This document shows, one piece after another, positions 9,531 through 19,280 of a stretch of DNA of 64,000 bases; position 1 is the stretch's first letter; each line of letters starts with the position of its first letter. The position numbers and the translations under genes are program-made. The DNA is taken from positions 1-64,000 of the forward strand of contig JAEEJO010000050.1 of NCBI GenBank assembly GCA_016281915.1, in the 5' to 3' direction. The notes beneath the pieces were generated by a model. It was not told the DNA's origin, made no database searches, and worked only from the letters and a program-made list of their open reading frames with translations. Source of the stretch: Clostridiales bacterium. Its GTDB lineage: Bacteria > Bacillota > Clostridia > Oscillospirales > UBA644.

Positions 9531-10802
9531 TCACGCAAGTCCGGATCTGCACTGTTTGCCGACGGACTTTTTGTATGCAAAATAAAGTTCTTCGGTAGCA
9601 AGGGCCATTTTGGTGACGGAAAAATCCTTTCCGTGAGGATATATATACCACGTATCTTCAAGTGTGTTCAGATCTACGCAGTCGCCGTGCTTGCCGAGAT
9701 AATCGTATTCTATATGGCATGAGTAAAGAGAGGGAACGGGTTTTGACATTTCAAAGGGATCGCCGTCGACATCTGTTCCACAGACATGGAATCCGTTCAT
9801 ATCATGTATCATTGTCCCTTCGCCCAGCCGTATAAAACGTTTTGCATTGGGGAGGGAATCGACCGTTACCGAAAGTTCTCCGCTTGAATACCTTCCATCT
9901 TCAACTTCTTTTCGAACGTTTGCCCTTTCCCATTCATACCAGTCGGGGATATGCGAAAATTCGGTATCTCCGTCCTCGGCGCAAAGCTCTCCAAGCTCCG
10001 AAAGAGTCCATTTTTTACCGCATTCACGGCAGAAAAGTTCAGTCCCTTCAGAGTCCATTCTGAATTCGGTTTTGCATGAAGGGCACTGATAAAGCACTTT
10101 GTGGAGACCTTCAGCTCTTTTTTTGTATGTTACACGTATATCCCTGTCTTTTTGCCACGCATAATCGTCGTATTGAAAAGCGCTGACTATTTTGTCGTTT
10201 ATTTCGTCAACCGAAGCTTCTTTAAGCTGTTCGGGAGTAAAAAGAAGCGTCATTTCGGCTTCGGTGGGAGAAACGGAACGGTCGTGAAGATTCCAGAACG
10301 GAGAATTGACGTGGTGTCCGTGGCAGATAAGAGAAACTACGGGAACTTTAAGCAGCTTGCAGAACTTGCCGAGTGATTCGGGAAGAACGGCTGTAGTGCC
10401 GCAAAGGGAATAGCGCGCCTCGGGATAGAGAACAACTATGTCTCCGTTTTTCACGGTTCTTTGAAGTTGTCTGACAAGCGTTATATCATTGGTGAATTTT
10501 CTTTTGCAGATGCACCCTACGTCACGAAGCAGTTTCTCTCTGCCTATATAGCCGTCTATGGCTACAACGTAATTGGCTCTGTTTGGAAATATCGCCTTCG
10601 TCGCTACTTTAAAATCAAAAAAAGCGTTATGGTTGCAAAGAAGTAAAAACGGCGGCTTGATTCCGTCCATACCGTTTTTGGTCAGTTTCACCCTGTGGCG
10701 GACAAGATCGGGAAGGCTGATGAGAATAGTAAGAGGCCTGAGATACCATTTTGTGCGGACCGGCGGCGCCGCCATATCAAATCGTTCAAAATCCTTTCGC
10801 AT
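9531..10802 (-). CDS. PlsC-like 1-acylglycerol-3-phosphate acyltransferase with C-terminal zinc-ribbon region
   Basis: CNHNAFFDF (H-x4-D) and LYPEARYS motifs, followed by CPSCKTEFRMDSEGTELFCRECGKKW. Start at 10802 (MRKDFERF) with GGAG upstream. Confidence 0.75.
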   Translation of the reverse strand: MRKDFERFDMAAPPVRTKWYLRPLTILISLPDLVRHRVKLTKNGMDGIKPPFLLLCNHNAFFDFKVATKAIFPNRANYVVAIDGYIGREKLLRDVGCICKRKFTNDITLVRQLQRTVKNGDIVVLYPEARYSLCGTTAVLPESLGKFCKLLKVPVVSLICHGHHVNSPFWNLHDRSVSPTEAEMTLLFTPEQLKEASVDEINDKIVSAFQYDDYAWQKDRDIRVTYKKRAEGLHKVLYQCPSCKTEFRMDSEGTELFCRECGKKWTLSELGELCAEDGDTEFSHIPDWYEWERANVRKEVEDGRYSSGELSVTVDSLPNAKRFIRLGEGTMIHDMNGFHVCGTDVDGDPFEMSKPVPSLYSCHIEYDYLGKHGDCVDLNTLEDTWYIYPHGKDFSVTKMALATEELYFAYKKSVGKQCRSGLA

Positions 10803-11131
10803 GTCAAACGCTCCAATTATCAGATAATAAACCTGTTTCAGATCAATGGTGTTCAAATCGGGATCTGCCTTTATTATATCACATGAATGTTTCTCAATCA
10901 AGGAAGCGAATGAAAGTCACAAAAATTTAACAATATCACATGAAGTGGTGGGAAAGAGCCATAAGATTCGATTTTTCACCCGTCAAAGTAAGCAACAGTC
11001 TTGAAAACAGGCAAAAAAATCGAAAATGTGCATCAATTAAAGAAAACTTATTGTTTCTGTTCCCGTCTATTTCGGAATTATCCGATTTATTTACTTGATT
11101 TTCGGTAAAAAACATTGTATTATATAAAAAA

Positions 11132-11161
11132 ATGGCGTTAAAAAACAATTCAGAACGCCAT
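11132..11161 (+). other. Stem-loop near the predicted 5' end of the lipoprotein mRNA
   Basis: ATGGCGTT...AACGCCAT, perfect 8-bp stem just downstream of TTGATT-17-TATTAT. Confidence 0.45.
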
Positions 11162-11193
11162 GAAACGATAAAAAGAATGAAGGAGAATGAAAA

Positions 11194-11601
11194 ATGAAAC
11201 GTTTTGCAACACTCACAGTAGTATGTCTGTTTATTTTTGCGGTTATCACCGGTTGTTCAGGCGGAGGATCCTCTGCGGCAGGCAAATACGTTCTTAAAAC
11301 AATGAACGGTCTTACCTTCGAGCAGGCAATGAGCGACGCTCTCGGTGGAGAATTCAATATTGAAGACTATTATGAAATTCTCGGCATATCATCAAGCGAA
11401 GAATATATGGTCATTGAACTGAAAGCCGATGGTTCTGCGCTCATATCCGTAGGAGGAGAAGAACCGGCAACAACAACTTGGAAACAGAGCGGAAACACAA
11501 TCACATTTGAAGCAGACGGGGAGATGGTCGAGGCTACTCTTGCGGGAAGCGATCTTTTCATGGTAATTGGAGACGAAGAATACGTTCTGACCAAGAAATA
11601 A
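11194..11601 (+). CDS. Small putative lipoprotein
   Basis: MKRFATLTVVCLFIFAVITGCSGGG lipobox; GGAGAATG RBS region; beta-rich 135 aa. Confidence 0.8.
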   Translation: MKRFATLTVVCLFIFAVITGCSGGGSSAAGKYVLKTMNGLTFEQAMSDALGGEFNIEDYYEILGISSSEEYMVIELKADGSALISVGGEEPATTTWKQSGNTITFEADGEMVEATLAGSDLFMVIGDEEYVLTKK

Positions 11602-11652
11602 TCCCGTTGATCTGGTTTTTGATATGTATGCGGAATGAAGTGGTGACAGAAG

Positions 11653-11895
11653 ATGGTTTGCCCGTATTGCAACAGTGAACTGGAAAAAGGGTTCATTCAA
11701 AGCCCTCATGAAATTGCATGGCATAAGGGCGAAAAAAGGCATATTTTCGGCAGAGCCGCATTTCGTGAAGAGTCGGTCGTTTTATCCGATCTGTCGTTTA
11801 TGAAATGATCTGCCGCAGCAGCATTTCTTTGCAGAAAATGCCGTAAGGTCATTATTGATTATTCGGACCCAGCCTCTGATTTTAATAACCGTTAA
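11653..11895 (+). pseudogene. Zinc-ribbon protein (DUF6487/PF20097-like) interrupted by an in-frame TGA
   Basis: Frame reads MVCPYCNSELEKGFIQSPHEIAWHKGEKRHIFGRAAFREESVVLSDLSFMK*SAAAAFLCRKCRKVIIDYSDPASDFNNR*; both CxxC pairs are in one frame separated by TGA at 11806-11808. Confidence 0.6.
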
Positions 11896-11922
11896 TTCTG
11901 AAAACGATCATAAAAAAACACG

Positions 11923-11951
11923 ATCCCTTCGCTGACAAACAGCGAAGGGAT
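11923..11951. terminator. Intrinsic (bidirectional) terminator between the zinc-ribbon pseudogene and guaA
   Basis: ATCCCTTCGCTG-ACAAA-CAGCGAAGGGAT, 12-bp perfect stem with A and T tracts. Confidence 0.85.
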
Positions 11952-12005
11952 ATTTTTTTCATCAATGTCGTTTCTGAGAAAATGCCTGTCAAGCGATTAT
12001 ATATC

Positions 12006-13532
12006 TCACTCCCACTCGACTGTTGCGGGAGGTTTTGACGTGATATCGTAAACTATGCGGTTCACGGTTTTCACTTCGTTTGTGATGCGGCGGGAGGCAG
12101 TTTCAAGTATCTCAAATGGAATACGGGTCCAGTCTGCCGTCATAAAATCGTCTGTTGTAACGGCACGAAGCGCAACGGTATGTCCGTATGTTCTAGCGTC
12201 GCCCATTACGCCAACGCTTCTTGTGTCTGTAAGAACTGCAAAATACTGGCTCGGTCTCACGTCCGCCTTTTCGAGTTCCTCTCTGAATATAGCGTCTGCC
12301 TCACGCAGAGTATCGGCTTTTTCTTTGGTTATATCCCCTATTATCCTGACAGCAAGCCCCGGACCGGGAAACGGCTGGCGCATAACGAGATATTCGGGCA
12401 GTCCGAGTTTCAGTCCGACAGAGCGGACCTCGTCCTTAAAAAGCTCACGAAGAGGCTCAACGATGCCCTCAAAATCTATAACAGAGGGCAGACCTCCTAC
12501 GTTATGATGGCTTTTAATCGTTGAAGCGTCGCCTTTTCCGCTTTCGACTACGTCGGGATAGATCGTACCCTGAACAAGATAATCTACCTTTCCGAGAGAA
12601 CGGCTTTCCTCTTCAAATACTCTGATGAATTCCTCGCCTATTATCTTACGCTTTTTCTCAGGCTCGGTAACGCCGGAAAGTTTTGATAAAAATCGTTCCT
12701 CTGCGTTTACTCTGACAAGTTTTATATTGAATTTGCCGCGAAAGATGCGTTCAACGTCATCGCCTTCGTTTTTTCTGAGAAGACCGTGATCAACAAAAAC
12801 ACAGACGAGGTTATCCCCTACCGCGCGATGCATGAGAACTGCGGCAACAGACGAGTCGACACCGCCCGAAAGCGCGCATAAAACGCGCTTGCCTTTAAGC
12901 TTTTCTTTGTATTCCGCAACGGTTTTCTCGATAAAGTCGTCCATTTTCCAATCGCCTGAGCATCCGCAGACGCCGAAAAGGAAGTTGGAAAGGAGTGTTT
13001 TGCCGTATTCGGTATGCGTCACCTCGGGGTGAAACTGAACTCCGTAAATTCTGCGCTTCTCACATGCCATAGCGGCACATGGGCAGCTTGAAGTAACTGC
13101 GGTCGTTTCAAATCCGTCCGGAAGACGGGAGACGAAATCGGTATGGCTCATCCAGCAGACGCTTTTTTCGGGAATATTCTCAAAAAGCGTGCATTTTTTT
13201 ATTTCAACTTCTGTTTTTCCGTATTCGCTGATGCTGCCCGCAGACCTTATTTCTCCGCCCGCAAGATATGCGATAAGCTGATGTCCGTAGCAGATGCCAA
13301 GCAGCGGAACGCCTATATTCAGTATTTCTGCGCTGAAACGTGGAGAGCTTTCTTCGTATACGCTGTTAGGCCCTCCGGTGAAAATGATGCCTTTGTATCC
13401 TTCCGACTTTATCTGTTCAAGAGAGATTTTGTTATACGGCTTTATCTCGGCAAAAACTCCGAGTTCGCGGACACGGCGCGCGATAAGCAGATCATACTGA
13501 CCGCCGAAATCAAGAACAAGTATTTTTTCCAT
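12006..13532 (-). CDS. guaA: GMP synthase (glutamine-hydrolysing)
   Basis: Class I GATase motif [24 protein letters not shown]-loop, C-terminal [19 protein letters not shown]. Confidence 0.98.
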   Translation of the reverse strand: MEKILVLDFGGQYDLLIARRVRELGVFAEIKPYNKISLEQIKSEGYKGIIFTGGPNSVYEESSPRFSAEILNIGVPLLGICYGHQLIAYLAGGEIRSAGSISEYGKTEVEIKKCTLFENIPEKSVCWMSHTDFVSRLPDGFETTAVTSSCPCAAMACEKRRIYGVQFHPEVTHTEYGKTLLSNFLFGVCGCSGDWKMDDFIEKTVAEYKEKLKGKRVLCALSGGVDSSVAAVLMHRAVGDNLVCVFVDHGLLRKNEGDDVERIFRGKFNIKLVRVNAEERFLSKLSGVTEPEKKRKIIGEEFIRVFEEESRSLGKVDYLVQGTIYPDVVESGKGDASTIKSHHNVGGLPSVIDFEGIVEPLRELFKDEVRSVGLKLGLPEYLVMRQPFPGPGLAVRIIGDITKEKADTLREADAIFREELEKADVRPSQYFAVLTDTRSVGVMGDARTYGHTVALRAVTTDDFMTADWTRIPFEILETASRRITNEVKTVNRIVYDITSKPPATVEWE

Positions 13533-13561
13533 TCAGATATCCTTTCAGAATATTCGGGCGC

Positions 13562-14836
13562 TTATCTCGTTATGATGCTGTCACGCTCGGGTCCGACAGA
13601 GACATAGCCTATATGGCAGCCGATCTTTTCTTCGACGAACAAAACGTAGTCCTGAGCCGCTTTCGGAAGATCTTCAAACTTTCTGCATGAAGAAACGTCA
13701 ACGCCCCAGCCGGGAAGATACTCGATCACGGGCTTTGCGTCGGGAAGGGCGGCAGGGAACGGGAATTCGTCTGTCTGTTCGCCGTTCAGAACGTAGTGCG
13801 TGCAGACGGGTATTTTATCCATATACGACAAAACGTCAAGTTTTGTAAGAGCTATGCACGTTGCAGCCTGGACCTGAACGCCGTAGCGTGTGGCGACTAT
13901 ATCGAGCGGACCTACGCGGCGCGGTCTGCCTGTTTTTGCACCGTATTCTCCGCCCGCTTCGCGAAGTTTTTCCGCTTCGGGACCGAACCACTCGCATGTG
14001 AACGGGCCTTCGCCTACGCATGTGGAGTATGCTTTGACAACGCCTATAATATCATCGATCTTTACCGAAGGACAGCCGGAACCTATAGGAGCGTAAGATG
14101 CGGTCGTGTTTGAAGACGTCGTATATGGAGCGATTCCGAAATCAAGATCTCTCAGAGAGCCGAGCTGAGCCTCAAACATAATGCTCTTTCCGTTTTTCTG
14201 CGCTTCGCGAAGAAGCTTTCCGGTATCGGTGACAAACGGTTTTATTTTATCAGCGTATTTTTCGATCCACTCTTCGATCTCCGCCATTGTGTGAGGTTTT
14301 GCGCCGTATACGCGCTCGATCGTAAGATTCTTCCACTCAAGCAGTTCGGAAAGATGACGTCTGAGCTCTTCAGGATAAAAAAGCTCCCCTGCAAAAACAG
14401 TTTTTTTCTGATATTTATCCGAATAAAACGGAGCTATGCCCTGCTTTGTGGATCCGTATTTTTTATCTGCAAGCCTCTCTTCTTCAAGAGCGTCAAGCTC
14501 TCTGTGCCACGGCAAAAGAAGCGATGCGCGGTCGCTGATCTTGAGATTGTTTTCGTTAATGGCAATACCTTTTTCTCTGACGGTTTCGATTTCCGCCATA
14601 AGGTTTTCCGGGTCAAGCGCTACTCCGTTACCCAGAACGTTTACAACGTTTTTGTGAAAAATGCCGGACGGAAGAAGGTGAAGAGCAAATTTTCCGTATT
14701 CGTTGATAACCGTGTGACCTGCATTGCCACCGCCCTGAAAACGAACGACAAAATCATAGTTTTCGGTTATCAGATCAACCATTCTTCCTTTTCCTTCATC
14801 GCCCCAGTTGATGCCGACTATAGCGCAGTTTCTCAT
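13562..14836 (-). CDS. purA: Adenylosuccinate synthetase
   Basis: AIVGINWGDEGKGRMVD, FQGGGNAGHTV, GPLDIVATRYG, TKLDVLSYMDKIPVC. Confidence 0.97.
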   Translation of the reverse strand: MRNCAIVGINWGDEGKGRMVDLITENYDFVVRFQGGGNAGHTVINEYGKFALHLLPSGIFHKNVVNVLGNGVALDPENLMAEIETVREKGIAINENNLKISDRASLLLPWHRELDALEEERLADKKYGSTKQGIAPFYSDKYQKKTVFAGELFYPEELRRHLSELLEWKNLTIERVYGAKPHTMAEIEEWIEKYADKIKPFVTDTGKLLREAQKNGKSIMFEAQLGSLRDLDFGIAPYTTSSNTTASYAPIGSGCPSVKIDDIIGVVKAYSTCVGEGPFTCEWFGPEAEKLREAGGEYGAKTGRPRRVGPLDIVATRYGVQVQAATCIALTKLDVLSYMDKIPVCTHYVLNGEQTDEFPFPAALPDAKPVIEYLPGWGVDVSSCRKFEDLPKAAQDYVLFVEEKIGCHIGYVSVGPERDSIITR

Positions 14837-14877
14837 TTTTACACCTCGTATAATTTATGGTTTATCATCATTCAAAC

Positions 14878-14914
14878 AAAAAACGCGCCTCTGAACCAAC
14901 AGGTCCAAAGACGC
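14878..14914 (-). terminator. Leader terminator/attenuator upstream of purA
   Basis: Minus strand GCGTCTTTGGACC-TGTT-GGTTCAGAGGCGC followed by GTTTTTTG; 13-bp stem with G-T wobbles. Confidence 0.75.
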
Positions 14915-14933
14915 CATGCCTTCAACATCGATA

Positions 14934-14962
14934 ATTATACATCTATACATTTAATATGTCAA
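14934..14962 (-). promoter_or_regulatory. Perfect consensus sigma-A promoter of the purA leader
   Basis: Minus strand TTGACA (14957-14962) - 17 nt - TATAAT (14934-14939). Confidence 0.85.
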
Positions 14963-15012
14963 GTTAATTTTTGCAACTTTTTTTTGAAATCCCCAATAAA
15001 CGAATTTTATCA

Positions 15013-15055
15013 TTGACATAATCTGCTTGACGGAGTATAATATCCGTGGTATAAT
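15013..15055 (+). promoter_or_regulatory. Two overlapping consensus promoters
   Basis: P1 TTGACA (15013-15018)-17-TATAAT (15036-15041); P2 TTGACG (15027-15032)-17-TATAAT (15050-15055). Confidence 0.75.
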
Positions 15056-15101
15056 ATATGGTAGAAAATTAAGAATTCCGCTGGAATATGAAAGGCGAAA
15101 A

Positions 15102-15413
15102 ATGAAGAAAAAATACGATTCAGAGCAGGTAGGACGAATAAAACGCAACGAAGAAGCCTTTAACAGGGTCGCGGCTTCGGTATCAGCGCTGAAAGAAGCG
15201 ATAAAAAGCTACGATGATGTGAGCGAAGATATAAAGAGCCTTACAGAGTATTACGAAAGCAGCGACTGGAAGAAGGATTTTTCTGATGATGAAAACAATC
15301 TGATTCCCAAAGACCTGAAACGCGGAGTTTTATCCGAAGACGGGATTTACAATCTGCTTGACGAAGTAAAAGAATTGAATCAGATCCTGAAAAGGGATGA
15401 CGTGAATGATTGA
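15102..15413 (+). CDS. DUF4298-like small protein
   Basis: MKKKYDSEQVGRIKRNEEAFNRV...DWKKDFSDDENNLIPKDLKRGVLSEDGIYNLLDE. Start moved from 15027, which lies in the promoter, to the ATG at 15102 (AAAGGCG RBS). Confidence 0.75.
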   Translation: MKKKYDSEQVGRIKRNEEAFNRVAASVSALKEAIKSYDDVSEDIKSLTEYYESSDWKKDFSDDENNLIPKDLKRGVLSEDGIYNLLDEVKELNQILKRDDVND

Positions 15414-16371
15414 TTTTTTCAGGCGCAAAAAAGAAAAACACCCGAAAGATAACGAAAAAGAACAAAAAATTGTTGTGATAAAGAAATCAGACCCGCACGT
15501 CTGCGGCGGAACAGACGCAACGCAGGATATAAACGCGCCGAAAACCATAGATTCAAAAGATATCACAGTTTTTGACGTTACATCTGCGCTTCATACGGTC
15601 AGAACCGCGGAAACAGGGGAAGAAAACAGATATACACCCGGCTATGTTTCCGCTTTTGCCGTTCCTGCGAAGAAAGGAACATTCATGTTTCTTGAAACAG
15701 GTGAAAGTTTTCATTATCGCGACAAGAGGGATTCTGTATGGGCACTTGTAAAGGAAAACCCTTTCACAGAACTTGCGGAGCTCGTAAAAAAGTATGATCT
15801 GGCGTGCAAAAACGGTTTCCATTCAAGAACGCACGGACTTCCCGAAAATTTCGGCGGAAGCGTGTATATTCTTTACGCCGACGGAGAAAAAATAAGTTTT
15901 TCAAACAATCAGGTGCCGATAATAACAAGCGAGGCAGGTTTAGGAATAGCGGATTTTTTTAAAGGAAAAATAAGCGGAACAAAAGTCTGTCTTCCGGCAG
16001 CGGATGACATTATTGAAATACGCTATTTTGAAGAGCATGAAAACGGGGCTTTCACTGAATCCGTTCTGACCATTCGGGAGAGCGGTGGAATTCTCAGAAA
16101 AACAGTCAGCTCAGGTAATTCCGAAGCCCGCATGGCAGAGCACACCGTTTCTGAGGAAACGGTTGACACGATAAAGAAAACGGTCGAAAATTGCGGAGTA
16201 TTTGCTTGGGAAGGGATACCCGACGGCATTCACCGCTCAAACGGTTGTAAAACGCTGACTTTTAAATTCAGGAACACGGAAGAGATCACCGTTAAAAATC
16301 ACAGGCTCCTGCCTGAAAAAATAGGTGAAGCATTTTTCAGAATCGAGCTTGAAATGACGGTCAGATACTGA
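15406..16371 (+). CDS. Conserved hypothetical protein
   Basis: 321 aa, start overlaps the stop of the preceding gene (ATGATTGA). Confidence 0.7.
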   Translation: MIDFFRRKKEKHPKDNEKEQKIVVIKKSDPHVCGGTDATQDINAPKTIDSKDITVFDVTSALHTVRTAETGEENRYTPGYVSAFAVPAKKGTFMFLETGESFHYRDKRDSVWALVKENPFTELAELVKKYDLACKNGFHSRTHGLPENFGGSVYILYADGEKISFSNNQVPIITSEAGLGIADFFKGKISGTKVCLPAADDIIEIRYFEEHENGAFTESVLTIRESGGILRKTVSSGNSEARMAEHTVSEETVDTIKKTVENCGVFAWEGIPDGIHRSNGCKTLTFKFRNTEEITVKNHRLLPEKIGEAFFRIELEMTVRY

Positions 16372-16423
16372 CAGAAGACCACGAGATGAAAAAGCACCCG
16401 ACGGAATATGGGAAAGACCCGGC

Positions 16424-16597
16424 GTGAGACGAACAATAGTCGGAATAAGCGGAAACATTATAATCGTTCTTCGAAGAGGTGCCTCTGTACTGCTGATAAC
16501 CTTTACAGATAAGACCGACGGTCTCAGTGAGCTGAATCTCAGAAAAGCAGGGCTTAGATATCCTGCCACGGTACGGGATATGCCGGCGGAGCGATAA
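16424..16597 (+). CDS. Small hypothetical ORF or gene remnant (GTG start)
   Basis: Frame reads ...DEKAPDGIWERPGVRRTIVGISGNIIIVLRRGASVLLITFTDKTDGLSELNLRKAGLRYPATVRDMPAER*; protein-like but no ATG. Confidence 0.3.
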   Translation: MRRTIVGISGNIIIVLRRGASVLLITFTDKTDGLSELNLRKAGLRYPATVRDMPAER

Positions 16598-16766
16598 AAG
16601 CAAGGCGGACAGTTCGATAAACGCCTTTGCCGGGAATCGTTTTTAATCCCGCTCGTTATTTTTTAACTGTGTGTGAATATCCTTCATGGCGTAACGCCGC
16701 AGAGGAACAAATAGATTTAATCATGAAAGGAATGCGGAGCTGAATATTGCTCTGCTGGTAAAAACA

Positions 16767-19238
16767 ATGGATAATCGTCCGACCGGAAGAAAGCGCAACG
16801 TATCAGGCAGCGCCTCCGGAGTAAACAGAAAAGGTTCCGGATTAGGAACAGGAAGAGTCGGAAGAACGGATTATTCCGGCAAAAATACATCTGCGGGAAA
16901 CGGACAGCAGTCCTCACCTTTTTCAGCGAACAACACAGGCAGCAACAGAGGATCGTCACAAAGAGTTACAAGGGCGGGACTGAACCTCGGCAAAGGCTCG
17001 ATCGTTGTGATAATCGTTGTGATAGCGGCATATCTCCTTTTGAAAAACTGCGGCGGGGTCGACCTGCTTGGCGGCCTTGGAAATATCGGAGAGCTTGCCG
17101 GAGGTTCGGACGTTGCTCAGGGCGGAGATCTTTTTGGCAATATTGACCTCACCTCGCTTCTTTATCAGAGCACCGGAGCATCTCAATCTGCTCAGAACAC
17201 TGTTACGGATACCGGTTCATCTGCATGGAACAGCTCTCAGAACAACGCAGGCAGCGTGAATACATCCGTATCTTCCGGTGTTCGCGATAAATATACTGAA
17301 ATATTGGGCAACGGCAACGACGTTGTTACGCTTATGATGTATATGTGCGGAACAGACCTTGAGTCTAAATACGCTATGGCATCAAAAGATATCCAGGAAA
17401 TGTGCGCAAGCACGCTCTCAGATAACCTCAACGTGATCATTTACACAGGTGGAACGAAAACGTGGCAGAATTCCGTGATCAGCAATTCCAAAAACCAGAT
17501 ATACCGTGTTGTAAACAACGGACTTCAGAAAATCGAGGACAATATGGGCAACGGCTCGATGGCAAGTCCCGATACGCTTGAATCATTTGTGAAATACTGT
17601 GCGAAGGCCTTCCCCGCAAACAGATATCAGCTTATCATGTGGGACCACGGCGGAGGAACTGTTTCCGGTGTATGCTTTGACGAAAAAGCAACCACAAAAC
17701 AGGCGATGTCGCTTACCGGTATTCAGAGCGCACTGAGAAAAGCCGGTGTTAAGTTTGATTTCATCGGTTTTGACGCATGCCTTATGGGAACGCTCGAAAC
17801 AGGCACGATGCTCAGTGAGTTTGCGGACTATATGATAGCTTCCGAAGAGACTGAACCCGGCATAGGCTGGTATTATACAAACTGGCTTACAGCGCTTTCA
17901 CGAAACACTTCGGCATCAACGCTCGATATAGGCAAAACCATCATTGACGACTTTATTACGCAGTGCGACCGCAGCTGCAGAGGTCAGAAAACCACGCTTT
18001 CGCTTACCGATCTTGCAGAGCTTGAAGCAGCTGTTCCGCAACCGCTTTCAACATTCTCCGAAAAGCTCACAAAAGAGATAAAGAGCGGTAATTATTCCGA
18101 AATATCCAAAGCGAGAGCAACGTCAAGAGAATTTTCAAAAAACAAGATAGACCAGGTCGACCTCGTTCATTTCGCTCTGAACACCAACACATCAGAAGGC
18201 AAAGCTCTTGCCGATAAACTGCTCGGCGCGATAAAGTATAACAGAACGTCCGCAGAAATGACTAACGCATACGGCCTTTCCGTTTACTTCCCCTATCAGA
18301 GAACCTCTTACGTTGACAGCGCAGTTAACACAAACTCAAAGATAGGCATGTCCGACAGTTATTCAGCTTGCATCAAGCAGTTTGCTTCGCTTGAAGTAAG
18401 CGGTCAGGCGGCAACCGGCGGAACATCAAATCCGCTTTCGAGCCTCAGCGGATCGTTTACAGGCTCATCATCATCGCTCTCAACTATCGGTTCGCTTCTG
18501 GGAAGCTTTCTTGGCGGCGATTACGGAGTTGTAGATGGTCTTTCGAATCTCAACATTGGCTTCCTTTCTGACAGAGCAATGTCCGATGACGACACGGTGA
18601 AGTATATTTCCGACAACTATCTTGACACCACGTATCTCAAGTGGAAGGAAAACAGTGAAGGAAAGCTTGCGATCGGTCTGGCCGATGAAAAGCAGTGGTC
18701 GCTTGTTAACGATATCGTGCTCAACACATTCTATGACGACGGCAGCGGATATATCGATATGGGTATGGACAATGTTGTCGAATTTGACAACGACGGATAC
18801 CTGCTTGCGCCCGAAGGCAAGTATTGCATGGCGGTAAACGGAAATCCTGTGGCTTACTATTATGAAAGCACGCAGAACGGCGTTATTTACGGTTATATCC
18901 CTGCAATCCTCAACGGTGAGAAGGTTGAACTTCTTGTTCAGTTTGCAGATGACAAGGGTGTTATAACGGGCGCGAACACCGTTTACGACGACGTTGAAGT
19001 TGAGGCGAAAAACATATTTGAGATAAACGAAGGTGACACTCTGATATTCACCGCAGATTATTATTCTTATAAAAATGAATTTGTAGACGCATACCCGATA
19101 AGCGATCCGATCACCGTTCCTGCATCGGGTCTGACTGTTTCGGATATCGTACTGGATGACGGAGAGATGGTTTACACCTACAGATTCACCGATATTTACG
19201 GTCAGAATTACTGGACGGAGTCGGTTGTAGCGGAATAA
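16767..19238 (+). CDS. Clostripain (C11)-family cysteine peptidase, membrane-anchored
   Basis: Single N-terminal TM (SIVVIIVVIAAYLLL), VTLMMYMCGTDLES, IMWDHGGGTVSG (catalytic His), GFDACLMGTLE (catalytic Cys). Confidence 0.88.
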   Translation: MDNRPTGRKRNVSGSASGVNRKGSGLGTGRVGRTDYSGKNTSAGNGQQSSPFSANNTGSNRGSSQRVTRAGLNLGKGSIVVIIVVIAAYLLLKNCGGVDLLGGLGNIGELAGGSDVAQGGDLFGNIDLTSLLYQSTGASQSAQNTVTDTGSSAWNSSQNNAGSVNTSVSSGVRDKYTEILGNGNDVVTLMMYMCGTDLESKYAMASKDIQEMCASTLSDNLNVIIYTGGTKTWQNSVISNSKNQIYRVVNNGLQKIEDNMGNGSMASPDTLESFVKYCAKAFPANRYQLIMWDHGGGTVSGVCFDEKATTKQAMSLTGIQSALRKAGVKFDFIGFDACLMGTLETGTMLSEFADYMIASEETEPGIGWYYTNWLTALSRNTSASTLDIGKTIIDDFITQCDRSCRGQKTTLSLTDLAELEAAVPQPLSTFSEKLTKEIKSGNYSEISKARATSREFSKNKIDQVDLVHFALNTNTSEGKALADKLLGAIKYNRTSAEMTNAYGLSVYFPYQRTSYVDSAVNTNSKIGMSDSYSACIKQFASLEVSGQAATGGTSNPLSSLSGSFTGSSSSLSTIGSLLGSFLGGDYGVVDGLSNLNIGFLSDRAMSDDDTVKYISDNYLDTTYLKWKENSEGKLAIGLADEKQWSLVNDIVLNTFYDDGSGYIDMGMDNVVEFDNDGYLLAPEGKYCMAVNGNPVAYYYESTQNGVIYGYIPAILNGEKVELLVQFADDKGVITGANTVYDDVEVEAKNIFEINEGDTLIFTADYYSYKNEFVDAYPISDPITVPASGLTVSDIVLDDGEMVYTYRFTDIYGQNYWTESVVAE

Positions 19239-19280
19239 CAAAACAGTATAAAGATCATAAAACGGAAAGGGGAAATTGTT

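Noticed and set aside
11806-11808. In-frame TGA as a selenocysteine codon
   Set aside because: No SECIS-like hairpin was recognised right after it, and the residue is not at a redox Cys position; TGA is used as a normal stop by other genes here.
14836-14962. Purine riboswitch upstream of purA
   Set aside because: Only ~13 nt separate the predicted start of transcription from the terminator stem; a purine aptamer cannot fit.
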